A stretch of DNA of 64,000 bases. It comes from Bryopsis sp. KO-2023 (Eukaryota; Chlorophyta; Ulvophyceae; Bryopsidales; Bryopsidaceae). The notes below the pieces were generated by a model that was not told where the DNA came from, ran no database searches, and saw only the letters and a program-made list of their open reading frames with translations. The position numbers and the translations under genes are program-made. The stretch covers positions 2,732,001-2,796,000 of the forward strand of contig BSYQ01000007.1 in NCBI GenBank assembly GCA_030272585.1. The letters run 5' to 3'. Positions 1 through 11,439 of the stretch are shown here, piece after piece. Numbering within the stretch: the first letter of the stretch is position 1; each line of letters opens with the position of its first letter.

Positions 1-1196
1 GGTGCAAGGACCTCAAGGGCAACGCCTTGAGCCTTCTTCAGGAGAGATTGAGGGGCGTGCGATATCTCATCATCGATGAGAAATCGATGATCGGGGCATC
101 GATGTTTGCATCGATCGACTCCCGGGGTAGACAGGCGTTTCCGGAGCACGCGGATCAGTTGTTTGGGGGCTTGTCGATTGTCATTGAGGGTGATTTCGGA
201 CAGCTCCCTCCCGTCAGCGATGCCGAGATGTTCGATCGCGGGCAGAGGCCCAAGGCGGATCGCTTGCGCGGCTTTGCTGCGTATCGTCAGTTCAGGGTGG
301 TGGTTCGTCTCACTGCGGTCATGCGACAGGCGGGCCAAGACCAGATGGCCTTCCGGGACGTTCTCATGAGGCTCCGACGAGGATGTCCCACGGATTCCGA
401 CATCGACGCCCTGATGGCTCGCAACCTCCGTACCCTTTCAGTGGACGACAGAGAGGCTTTCTCAGATGCCTTGTACCTATGCGCCACCAACGCCCAAGCC
501 GAGAGCCATAACAACGATCGGATCGTGGCGTTGGACCAACCCACGGCGATGATTAGGGCGGAGGATTTGCGAGTGCCCAGGGGTCTTGACGCGGAGGACG
601 CGACGAATCTCCCATCTACCTTGCGCTTATGCAAGGGAGCGAGGGTGATGCTGCGAGCCAACCCGTGGACAGAGGCCGGCCTCATCAACGGCGCCATGGG
701 TTTCGTTCATGACATCGTGTACACGTCCACGACTCCCCCTGCATTGCCGGATGCTATCTTGGTTCGGTTCGACGACTACAGGGGGCCGAGCTTCTTGGAG
801 GGGGTCGAGGGGGTCGTTCCTATTGTCCCTATCACTCGCGACGTCCGGACATCTGCGGCTAGGGCTTCTGGAGAGAGGAAGATGCTTCCTCTCATGCCGG
901 CTTGGGCCATTTCCATCCACAAGTCCCAAGGCAAGGGACTAGACAGGGTGTTGGTGGACCTTGGGACGAAGGAGTTTGCGGCAGGCATTACTTTCGTGGC
1001 CGTCAGCCGATCCTTCACCTATGAGGGTCTCGCCTTCGATCCGCCCATCACTCGTGGTCGGATCCGATCCCTTGCCAAGCTGAAGAAGCTTGGTCCGCGG
1101 CTGGCGGAGTTTGCGAGGTTGGAGGGTCTTGCGGAGCAGACGAGGACCTTGTATGACGCTGAGGGTATTCAGGGAGTGCTTCGATATATTCAGTAG
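1..1196 (+). CDS. PIF1-like DNA helicase, C-terminal part (5' end outside window)
   Basis: The reading frame is open from the first bases and ends at TAG 1194-1196, so the start lies outside the window. About 397 residues are visible. Helicase superfamily 1 motifs appear in order: a Walker B-like DEKSMIG, then GDFGQLPPV (motif III), an OB-like stretch with CKGARVMLRAN, and near the end AISIHKSQGKGLDRV followed by FVAVSRS (motifs V and VI). These are hallmarks of the PIF1/RecD2 group of 5'-3' ATP-dependent helicases. In algae and other eukaryotes, dispersed PIF1-like genes are often cargo of Helitrons or other mobile elements. The intronless frame, the edge position and the following AT-rich desert fit that, but no element end is visible. 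The Walker A motif must lie upstream. The family call is secure; cellular versus transposon origin is open. Confidence 0.85.
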   Translation, partial: CKDLKGNALSLLQERLRGVRYLIIDEKSMIGASMFASIDSRGRQAFPEHADQLFGGLSIVIEGDFGQLPPVSDAEMFDRGQRPKADRLRGFAAYRQFRVVVRLTAVMRQAGQDQMAFRDVLMRLRRGCPTDSDIDALMARNLRTLSVDDREAFSDALYLCATNAQAESHNNDRIVALDQPTAMIRAEDLRVPRGLDAEDATNLPSTLRLCKGARVMLRANPWTEAGLINGAMGFVHDIVYTSTTPPALPDAILVRFDDYRGPSFLEGVEGVVPIVPITRDVRTSAARASGERKMLPLMPAWAISIHKSQGKGLDRVLVDLGTKEFAAGITFVAVSRSFTYEGLAFDPPITRGRIRSLAKLKKLGPRLAEFARLEGLAEQTRTLYDAEGIQGVLRYIQ

Positions 1197-2761
1197 TTTT
1201 TTTCATTATTTGTGAGGATCATATTGTTTTCCTTTGGTTCGAGTATTCTTTTTTTTTCTGTTTTTGATCATATTTTTCTTTTATATGTTCCTCTTTGATT
1301 GTGAGCATGTTTTATGACTTTTTGTTTCAAATTTGTGTGTCTTCGATGTTGTTTCTGAGTTTTCTACGTAGGATTGATCCAATAGACATTCACCTAACGA
1401 AGATTCTCCCTTGTGCCGTTTTTTGTGCCGATTCTATGTATCACACGTTTTGTTTTTTTGCTTTTTTCTTCGTTATTTGCAGTATCCTCGATCCGATGGG
1501 TTTTCTTTTTGTAGATTTCGATACCTCCGCATAGTTTGTTTGCTTTCATGTCGGTTCTACCCTCTCGGATGATGCTATTCTCTTTAAGTTTCTTGGGAGT
1601 TCTCTGAGCTATAAGCAATCAGCAACCCGTTTTTTGTTGCGTTCCCCCGCGCATTACGTGTGTCACCCCCCACACGAGTCACGGTTTGCCCCGACCGTTT
1701 GGATTATTGGATGTTCCCCCGCATCCGTTGGGTACGGCTCCTCTCTATGGCCTTTGCTGATTGCTATGGTGATGTGCACTCTCTCGATTCTATTGAGATT
1801 AAGCTTCGCTCGAGTGGAAGTTTTGCTTTCATTGTTGAAAAAAAAGACAGAAAAATTGATCCAAGTGGGAGAGAGAGAACTGAGGGATTTTTACGCGGTA
1901 AAAAAAAGAGTTGAAGTTTCTATGCGGATCTTACAAGGTATCTTTAGGAGGGAAACAGATATGAACTGTTATGAGGTCGAGGAAAAAAATAAAAAAAATA
2001 AAAAAAATACACCGGATTTAGGGATCATAAATAAAAAAATCATGAGGATAAAAGAAAATAATTTTAGGGCTTAGATATTGGGATTAGAGAAAACAAAGAA
2101 CATAATAATGTTCGGTTTGGGAGTAGGAATCGGAGAAAAACTTTAAAAACTTGAAAATAAAAATAAGGAAAGAATAACGTTCGGTTTGGATTTAGGAATT
2201 GAAAAAAAAAAAGGAAAAACAAAAAAAAAACAAAAAAAAACAACATAAGGAAAGAATAACGTTTGGTTCGGATATATGGATGGGAAATAAAAATAATAAT
2301 AATTGTGATGTCAGTGGAAGTTCAGATTATGCATAGATGTTGCGAAGGCTTATTATTTCGCTGTTATCCGTTGTAAGTTTGGTCCTTCCCGTGTTATTTT
2401 CACGTGCTCGTTCGTGTCACAAGTTCTTGTGTCGGATATCGGCCATTCTCATTACATTCGATTTCCCTCTCTTTGTCAAAGCATGAGACAGACAGGTTAA
2501 TTCGTCGGTGGGCTGCGCAGGGCAGACGCGCGCGGGTGAGTCCTGCTGCAATCTTCTCCGTTGGTGTTTTCAGCCACAGTTGTTACATTTTGTCATCAAT
2601 TGAGTAACGCTCTCCTCGCGGTGGTAACGCAGCGCCCCGGTTGGACAGACGGGAGCTCTTTCAAAACGTATGGCCCACGTGCTGGTTGGGCCAAACCCTT
2701 GGCCGCAACAAACCCGCACCACCACCTCCGAAAAAGAGGCAGCAGCCAGCGAGTCCCGGCG
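1197..2761. other. AT-rich intergenic region, no supported gene
   Basis: About 1.6 kb of T-rich and A-rich low-complexity DNA follows the helicase frame. It contains many A runs, a degenerate tandem repeat around 2090-2290, and short open frames with no recognisable domain. The last few hundred bases become more GC-rich and should hold the promoter and 5' leader of the downstream E3 ligase gene. Confidence 0.5.
2090..2290. repeat. Degenerate tandem repeat, about 70-81 bp period
   Basis: Three diverged units share a core like AACGTTCGGTTTGGATTTAG preceded by ATAAGGAAAG. The GTTCGGTTTGG-like core occurs near 2110, 2179 and 2260, and the units are separated by A-rich runs. It looks like a small decaying minisatellite with no coding content. 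Confidence 0.55.
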
Positions 2762-5700
2762 ATGGAGGAGCACGACGTGAACCCCGAGCTGGAGGCTCTC
2801 CAGTCGACTTACGCCGACGACTTGAAGATCTCGCAACTCTCCCCGTCGCTCACGTTCACCCTGAACGTGGTCCCAAGAACCGCGGACGACTTGACGAATC
2901 GATTCGTCGAGACGTTGCTCGAGGTCGCGGTGTTGGAGAGCTACCCGGAGACGTTGCCGGAGATCAAACTGGCCACCTCGAAGGGGCTGGGGGACTCGCG
3001 GAGCACACAGTTGAAAGAAAGGTTGGATGAGGAGGCGCGTAGTATGAAGGGCGAAGCAATGTTAGGCCAGCTGTGTGAAGTTGCGTTTGATGTCGTAACC
3101 GAAATGAATCGACCTGAAGGTGGGGGCCCGCAGTCAAGGGGTATAGAACAGAATGGGGGGATGGTGGACTTGGGAGGGTCGGAATTTTGCAGTCCAGACA
3201 CTTTCTGTTTTTTTTGCTTGTAACTCCTTTGCCTTGAGGAAAGTTGCCTTTGGTGCAAGCTAGGGATATTTTTTCCTCTTTTTTTTTCTTTTTTTTTTGG
3301 GGGAAATTGTCCACCCTGAAGTCTTGAGAAAGGAGGTGGGAAATTGATTATTGATTATTGGATTGGCACTGGCCATCACAACAAGAAAAGCTTCCAAAGT
3401 CATAGCTATATATAGTCGATTGTCATTATTGTTGGTGCCGTGTATTTTTGTTTTTTAATTTGTATTTTTTTTAATGTTGAGAGTGTGGCTTCTGTGTGGG
3501 GTGTTTGTTCAGGGGACTGTGGAATTTGTCTGGAGCCCTTGATCTTTGAAAAGAAAGGGCAGTACGAAAAAGGAGATTTGGTCAAACTGAGCTGCTTCCA
3601 CGTGTTTCATGGGTAGGTGCACCTGCAATTTTCTCAATCTTGTCGAGAAAATAGTCTTACATGTATACTTGTACATATATATAGACATATATTTTTATTA
3701 CATCTGTTTAGTGTGTGTGTGTGTGTGTGTGTGTGGTTGAAACTGTGGGTATGGAGAGTAAGACTATTGGCCAAGGAGGATATATATATATTTTTTGTCT
3801 ATCTTTTTGCATTTTCCAAGAAGAATGTTGCTTTTACCACACTCTTAGGTGTTAACTGCATGATTTCATCTGAGCATTTCTTTTGCTTTTTCCTTGTTTC
3901 AATTTTGTGTCATGATTTCATCAAAAATTAAGTAATTTGGATAATTTTGTTTCATTATCCAGAAACAGTAGAGGCATACTTCCATGAACCCTCACGACAA
4001 TGATTCAGCGGCAATTTTTTTTTACTTTCTGGGGGTTGCGAAATGATAGCTCAATCTATTGAATATCAATTTTTAAATTACCCATTGGGAATTTAAAAAA
4101 AACCATTATCCTTGATGGTTTGAAAAAACTGGTGACTGACTCGAAAGGTATGTAGAATTTGGCACTTCACGGTGATTTGCAGCTCCGGGCTAACCATAGC
4201 TTTTGTCGACAGGAAGTGTTTTCCGGCCTGGTGGACGCATCAACAAAACGAATTCCGGAAAAAGGAGCAAGAAATGCAATTGAAAACTGGCATGGCTGCA
4301 GCTTCTAGGGTTTTGGTGAGTGTGTGTGCTGAAAGTACCTCTCCACCGTCCTCCTGTCATTAGTCATGAGGGGCCCCCAGCAATACAGAAATTTGACACA
4401 CAAACCAAGCTGAGTGGTGGACGTACCCTCCCATCTAACTCAAAAAAAAAGTGAGATTCGAGCGGTAAATAGCATAGAATTTGAAGTGGATTCTTCATCG
4501 CCCCAATCAAAAATCATGGTTGCATGCTCAACTTTCGATGTGTTTTCCAGGAGAAGGAGTTGCCTGAGAAAATTGATGGGCTTTATGTGGTTGATTGTCC
4601 TATTTGCCGAACCCCCATCTACCCGGCCGACCTGAAACCTTGGATGGATCTCGATATAGAGACGACAGCGGCAGCAAACTGGGCAGGTACCACCAGCGCA
4701 GATAATAAGCTTGGTCAAATCATGGAGCATTTTCCCTGACTCTTTTTTTTTTTGCTTAATGTGTCCAGATCCACTTTTCCTAATTGCCTTTCCTTACGGC
4801 ATCAATGAGAGTTTCTGTCTTCTTTTTTCTGGCCTTTTTAAACTACCATAGGTGGAAACAGTGCGTCGATCGGTCAAGTCTTACCAGCTCAGGATCTGGA
4901 GGTGCTCAAACAGCAGCAGGACGAATGGGCTGAAAAACTCGCGGGCCAAGCGAAACGGGGAGGAATTGTCGATTCCAACATCATCGCCTTAGCCCTCCCA
5001 GACACGCACACCTCCACCCCACCATCGAACAACATTCCAGCCGGGGAGAGTCCCACCCCGCCACATGCCTTGGTCCCTCCTGTGGAAGATGTCAAAAATC
5101 TGAGTATTGATCAAGGGGAGGAGCCGCGAAAGCCTCGTGTGGTGGGCATTAATGGTAAAACCATTGCATTGGCTCTACCTGCCGTGTTTGGCAGTCTGGC
5201 TGATGATTCGCAAGGGGAGGGGGAAGGGGAAGAGAGGGACGAGCTTTCGGAAATGCAACAGAAGATTGACAAGGTCGGGGCAGGGGAAAAGGAAGGGTCT
5301 CAGTACCACCGACGATGTTCGTCGCATGGGGACCTGGTCAATCGATTTTCATCATATGGAGGAAATGGAAAGCCTCAACAGGTGGAGGCCGAAAAAGTCA
5401 ACTCAGCGACTCTTGTGGCTTCACTGTTGTTTGGATGGGCTAGAGGGGTTTAGTTCGAGAATGGAGCCCTGGTGTTGAGGGTGCAGTGTTTATTCTATGG
5501 TGTTCCAACCCACTTATTGTTTTTTTTTTTGCTTGGAAATGCTCGTGGTGTTTGAAGGTGTGGATTGCGTGTTGTTTTCAGGGTGGTGCAGTTGAGCCAA
5601 TGGGACAGGATGGCAGCAAGGAGTCCACATTCTGGGACGCTGCTCCACAGCCCAACCCATATTCTCAGCCCAGGGGGCGAAAGGGGCGCTCCGATGCTGA

Positions 5701-6784
5701 CAACTGGAGAGACCCAGGCCCAAGGAGATCGCAGCAGTCAGACGGCGGGTTTCCACGAGGTCGAGGTCGTCGGGATGGTGGCTGGAGAGGTCAGGGTAAT
5801 AACGATCGAGGGCGTGGGCGCTCAGATGGGAGAGGTTTCGGTAGGTATGGCGATTCTCAAGACTGGGGAAGGGGGGGGAGGTGGCGAGACAGTGGTGGAG
5901 ATGAAGCTCAGGGTGGGAATAATAACATGCGAAATTGGGAAGGTGGAGCTTTGCAGGGACGAGGCCAATTTTCACAAGAGGGGAGGGGGAGGAGAGGTAG
6001 AGGTGGTCAAATGGGCCGAGGCCGCGGCCGTGGGCAAGACAATTTTGGATTTGATGGACCTCCGCAAGAGTTCGACCTTGGCAGCAACCGTGGTGGAGGC
6101 ATGCACCGGAGAGGGCGTGGTCGATCTTCCTTCGATGGAGCGTTGGGGGGTAGGAGTTTCGATGCTAGTTTCGACCCCAATGGCGGCCGAGGCATGGGGG
6201 GGGGCTATGGCCAGGGCCCAGGTAGAGGTGGGGGCATGAGCTTTGATGGGTTCATGGATTTTGGTGGGGGGATGCTTGGGAGAGGTCATGATTCACAGGG
6301 TCGCGGGTACGAAGGACGAGGTGGAATGCCTGGCAGAGGTAACTTTGGTGGACGAGGTCCACCTCCACACATGAATCCTGGTTTCGATGGAATCGGCATG
6401 GACCCTGGCTTCAATGACTTTGGGTCTGGAGGCAGGGGACGCTTCGGCGGCCCTGGCCGCCACGATGGGGGTCGAGGCAGGTTCACTCCTGGTCCTGGAT
6501 TTGATGATGGAGGTCGTGGGGGGTTTGCTCCGTACGATAATGGTCGGGGAAGACACCCTGGTCTTGGATTTGACAACAACGAATCACAGGGTCGGGGATA
6601 TGGTAACAGGGGTGGTTTTCGTGGTCGTGGTTTTAGGCAGAACGATGCTTTTGGTGGGGATCCTTCTCAGGGAATGGGGGATAGTTATGATAACCGAGGA
6701 CGGGGTCGAGGGCGGGGCCGCGGTTGGGGCCGTGGTCGGGGCAGGGACGGACAAGGAAGAGGTGGAAACCAAGGATATCAGTAA
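2762..6784 (+). CDS. RNF25: RWD-RING E3 ubiquitin ligase (RNF25 type) with long RGG-rich tail
   Basis: Proposed exons are 2762-3119, 3513-3612, 4213-4315, 4551-4686, 4852-5381 and 5582-6784; all phases agree and give 809 residues. Residues 7 to about 118 form an RWD domain (ELEALQSTYADDL, then ESYPETLPEIKL), which usually docks E2 enzymes or partners. The RING follows: C122 and C125, C147-x-H149-x2-H152-x2-C155, then after a charged insert C203-P-I-C206. This split spacing with the long basic insert is that of animal RNF25/AO7. Residues from about 420 to the end are Gly/Arg-rich with dozens of RG and RGG units and FD spacers, suggesting RNA binding or condensation. ATG 2762 is chosen because it opens directly into the RWD domain. 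The protein should ubiquitinate substrates in cytosol or nucleus; known RNF25 acts on stalled ribosomes. The function here is inferred from architecture. Confidence 0.88.
3711..3735. repeat. (GT)n microsatellite in E3 ligase intron 2
   Basis: About twelve GT units lie inside the second intron of the RWD-RING gene. This is a simple dinucleotide repeat with no evident function. Confidence 0.9.
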
Positions 6785-7354
6785 GAACGTAGACTGGTGG
6801 CTAGTTGAGTCCTTTGTGGCGGGAGATTGGAGGAGAATTGACTGAGATTTTTCATTCTGGACTGCTTTTATGAGAGGGAGGGTTGGGCGTTGGGGGAGTG
6901 GGGGAAAGGGGGCATGATGGGGTAGTCATGGATGGGTGTGGATGTTCAGAAAGTCTATCCAGTGGGTTTGATTGTGGTTGGCTGAATCTGTTGCGGGTTG
7001 TGTTAGAGGACCGCGTCTGGCGAGGGGCTTATTTTGGGGTGGGAATACTGCGGGGTTTTCGGTTTTCTCTATTTTGCTATTCTTTTTACACAGCATTATT
7101 TTTGTTTTTACTTTCTTGACGGCGGCATCTTTCAGTGGGGAAAAAAAGCATGAATGATTCTTGAGGAGGATTTCAGAGGAGCAGCAACAGTAGAGGGTAG
7201 TTGTCAGAGCTTTTAGAAAACCTGTCAACTTTCCAAGAAATCAATATGGTTTTGTGAGCGATTGTCATATCTTCACAAAAAAAAAACGCTGGACCACCTC
7301 CAGCTTCCATAGGATTGGGTCTGTGTCCACCACATTACGGTGGGAAGAGAATTT
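6785..7354. other. Convergent 3' flank between two genes
   Basis: This spacer lies between the stop of the plus-strand E3 ligase gene and the stop of the minus-strand LRR/TSP1 gene. It should hold both 3' untranslated regions. No further gene or repeat is supported here. Confidence 0.5.
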
Positions 7355-10300
7355 TCAGCTGGGGTCTTGCTGCAAGTAGCGATGGAAAGGATCCATCCGA
7401 CCTTCGAACGCTTTGTCAGACAGAGACGTCTCGAGAGTGTTCTGGCCCTTCCCTTTGCCACCGTTCTCTTTCATTTTTTCTTGCATCCTTTGCAACCTCC
7501 TCTTGAATCTTACCCGGTCCAGAGACCTCATCCGCCCGACCATATCGAGCTCCTCTTCGATGTTGTGGTTGTGAGTCTTGCGGATTTGGCGCTTCTTGTG
7601 AACTCGAATCACCATCACGACCGCGACCAGGAAAACCGCCACCCCCACACCACCCCCTATGATCTTTATCAAAGTGCCGTACGTCTCATCCTTCCCGGGC
7701 GGTTCATCTGCACCTCCCGGGCCTTGGGGCACCGTGCCCTCGTCGTTTGAAGGAGCGGAGGGTGAGGGGGGGGCGATATACGGATTTCTCGAGAGTGTTG
7801 TGTGGAGTCCACCCCATTCAATTTTCTCCGTTACGCACAGGTCTCCTTCTCTGATGTAACGCCCGCTGCACTCGTCACAACCGTCACCCGCGTACCCCTA
7901 GCACACAGTAAATGTCGGACGGATGGAAAAAGACGACCCTTGCTATCATAAACTCAAGCTCACTCTCTGCAGTACCGTGAAACACTCGCAATAGCCATCA
8001 CCAGGAAGGCACTTTCCATGGCCGCCGCACTGTGGGTTCCCAGGACACTCCTTCCAAAGATAGGGACAGTCGGGGAAACATGCGTTGGCGTTTTCTGGTG
8101 CGCTCCAATCCTCGCTTGTTGGGCGCTCGCCAGTCTCGCACACCCCATTTCCGCACAAAGCTACTCGTTCGGGGTGCTTGGATCCGATGCCGTTGAAGCT
8201 CATGCGATTCGATGCGTATCCCGTAACTTTGTCAAGCTCGCGAGCAACGTACTCCCCTGTGACCCGCCCCTCTGGCTCTGGTAACGCCAACGTCCAAGGA
8301 GGTACGACTTCGACCTGGACTTCCTTGCCCTCTGTAAACAACACAAATCGTCATATATTTTTGTGAGGCCGCCATGGACATGCCAACATATCGAGAAAAA
8401 ACTTCGACACCTGCCTTGATGCAGCCGCCGCCGCTTGGCTGATGGAGTTTCGATCTTCGTGACTCTCAAGTTGTCTATTGGTATGTTCGTGTTTGACGAA
8501 ATCATGGTGGTGATGTTGAACGCTACTTCTTGGAACTCGGCGGAACTGGGGTCATCAAGACCGACGAGCACAGGGAAAGTCATATCTAAAGCTAGGGCAA
8601 CGCCGCAAGCGGTTCCGTCCCCGTCGCATATTCCACACTCGTCAATTATCTGGCTCTCGCAACAAATTCCTCCTTCGTCAACCAGCCCATTGCAACATAC
8701 TCCAGTGATATCCACCATCTGCGATTGACACAGATTCAAACATCACGCATTTACAAATGGACCTATTTAAATAAAAAAGAGGAATTGGTGGTGTGGTGTT
8801 GTATTGTATATAACTCGATGTTTGTTTGTTTGAATGCTACACCATGAGATAATCCAATCATGTGAATTTGATTGAGGGGTGTGGAAAAAAGCATGAGTAA
8901 CATAATCAGACGGCTTTGGCCCACCTACCTTCGCAGACCCGTTGCATTCACCACATACGTCAAGGCGTTCCTAAAAAAAATCCCCACACTGTGAGCCTTC
9001 GCACGAAACATATTTGTGGCAGGAATTGACTGGGTATCAGGTCGAGGGAATCTCACCCCCAAACAGCAGGTGCCATCTTTCCCCTGTCGTGAACCGGCCG
9101 CGCAGCATTGTCTGGTGACTTCCAAAATACCAGATGGACAGCACTCTCCCTTCACGTCTGCCGTTCCCACACCGCACAGTGGAGGGATTTCACAGTTGGA
9201 ACCAGAATACCCCAACAGACACTGGCATTTTCCCTGCACGCATAGGCTGGGTGGCCTGCAACCACAATTTTTTGGCTCGCAGGGCTGTGTGTTACACAGC
9301 ACAGCCGACGTTGGCTTCTGTCCCCCACACAGCGCGTCTTCGAGAAAGCCATCGCCGCCAACACAAACGACTGATCTAGTTCTTGTCCCGCCGCCACAAG
9401 GTTCCGAACAAACGCTCCACGACCCAACCTGAGAAACCACCCTGCTTGTAAAGAAAGAGACATTTACATTTAAACACATTTCGTTGCTTGAACGATTTTT
9501 TGGTAGAACTTTTTTACCTGCCACCGATGTGTCTTACATGGGGAAGTGTTGCACGTCCTCTCCAACACACCGACCACGCCACAGAAACCCAATGGCACGA
9601 CGGCGTCGGTGTCCAGTTCATGGCACTCGGCGGATCTTCTCGCGATACCTCCTTCACACGTTGCGTTGCAGGGAGACCAATTTCCAGGTTTCCAACGGAA
9701 TGAAGAGCACACTCCGGCAAAACATTCGCGCATGTCAACTGAAAAAGACACATGCACGCACCATAAGAGCCCTTTCCAAGTGTCGAATCCAGACTCCCAA
9801 CTCACAGTATTTCTCCTTTCCTTTGCACTGCTTTACTGCGTTGCAAATCACAACTACCTGGTTTGACTCCTGCGCAATTGCTCCCTCCCACAAGAACATG
9901 GGAAGTGACCTCCCTGCAATGAACGCTTCTCGTCTGCCAACCCCATCCACAATCTGCGTTGCAAATGGACCAATCCCCCACTTCGTACGCATACTGAAAA
10001 CAAGGAGTCGTATTGCAGATTCGTTCAGGATCCGGTTTGTCCGATTCACAGAACCCATCATCAACAGCCTCTCCTCGATTCTCAGCTATTTTAATGCACG
10101 CCACGTTTCTCTCTTGAACCCCCCCTCCACAAGCATCTGAACAAACCATCCATTCTGATGCCACCCAAAAGTAGGATGCTCCTAAAGGGGTGGGGACAGG
10201 GGGAGAAGGTGGTGGTGGGCTGGGTGGAGGAGGTGGTGGATCCGAAAAAAACACAATGGTCGCTCCAGCGGAAGGGGGAGCAGGCGACGTGTTCAGGAGA

Positions 10301-11092
10301 TCTCTGGACAGTGAGGCCGCATGATCAAGCATCGACTCATGATGGCCTTTTCCCGCTCCTTTCTTCTGTATGGTCCCCTCCCCTGCTCGCGCCTCATATC
10401 TGCAAAGGGGACAATGCAGCTGTAGAGGGGTCACCGTGAAGTTTGTATCAGGAAGTGCCTCCCTTTGCTTTCGTTTCAAATCACGCACTTACAACTGGTG
10501 GAAAACAGGTAATACGCCCCATTCGATTGGGATATTCAGGCTGATGTCGTTCCCTCCTAGCTCAAAAGTCTTCAGATTTTTCAGCGACGACCATTCTGGC
10601 GGCAGAAATCCCCCAATCGAATTGTTAGCTAAATTCAGAGTCACGAGGTTCTCTAGAGAAGCCCACGACTGCGGCAGGGTTCCTTTGATCTCGTTGGCGG
10701 ACAGGTCCCTGCAGGGCAAACCCACCTCAGAAAGGTGAGGGCTGTGATTGTATGATCGATTGGAGGCCCTCGAAATGAAAAGCGGCGGCGCGACGAACAC
10801 ACACCAGTTCCACGGGTGTACCCACTCACAAAGACGTCAATTTCTTCAGAGACGCCCACTGATCATCCAACACCCCGCTTAAGTTTCGATTCGCCCAATT
10901 GACGGCCCAGACATTCCCTTGCTCGTCGCACACAACCCCAGCGACTGTGTCACATGGCGATTCGCTATGATTCAACACACTCTCGAACAGCCCACTCAAG
11001 GCGGCGTTTCTTGCGTCGATGCCGTGCCCGTCCGCGCTGACCCGAGTTCGCGATAAGTTGACTAGCAGGCAAATAACCCAGAGTATGGCCAT
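7355..11092 (-). CDS. Type I membrane protein: plant-type LRRs, four TSP1 modules, EGF-like modules
   Basis: Exons in transcription order are 11092-10830, 10708-10493, 10399-9858, 9738-9518, 9428-9057, 8970-8929, 8718-8415, 8331-7976 and 7897-7355. Phases agree, giving 952 residues. The N-terminus is a signal peptide (MAILWVICLLVNL). An LRR cap with paired cysteines and about three plant-consensus LRRs follow (LDLSANEIKGTLPQSW). After a proline-rich linker come four thrombospondin type-1 modules with W-x2-C and CGGG signatures, an EGF-like module, a cysteine-rich stretch with DECGICDGDGTACG, a SEA-like segment and another EGF-like module. A transmembrane helix at about 849-872 precedes a basic cytoplasmic tail of about 80 residues with no kinase. 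It is probably a surface adhesion or sensing protein; ligand and partners are unknown. Intron 7 (8414-8332) appears to use a GC donor. Confidence 0.85.
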
Positions 11093-11439
11093 GACTCAAA
11101 AGTCCCACTCATAACGGGGCCCCACTTCGTTCGATGCATGTTGGGGAGGCTGAAGATCTGTTATGTGTGGTTGGCTGATGACAACAAAACAAAAGACATG
11201 AGTTTGTTCACTTTTGCTCCTGTTGATTCCACAAGGACCTTCCCCCACCCACCTAATGCTTTCCAAAACTTTTCACATCGAAGTGTTTCAAAACCAAAGC
11301 AAATTCAAATCGCATACCCCCCCCCCCAAAAAAAAGAACAGAAAGAAAAAAAAGAAAAGAAAACACCACCACATGCATTCTGGTAGACAGCCTCATTCCG
11401 TTGTGACTAAGCAAAAACTGAGCAGCACCCCAACCATAT
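11093..11439. other. Short intergenic spacer between two minus-strand genes
   Basis: About 350 bp separate the start of the LRR/TSP1 gene from the stop of the upstream plastid-type gene. It contains a C9 run next to an A-rich tract near 11320-11350. It should carry the promoter of the former and the 3' end of the latter. No gene is seen. Confidence 0.45.

Noticed and set aside
1634-2074. Plus-strand 146-codon frame after the helicase
   Set aside because: Composition is dominated by A runs (Lys/Asn-rich end) and there is no recognisable domain.
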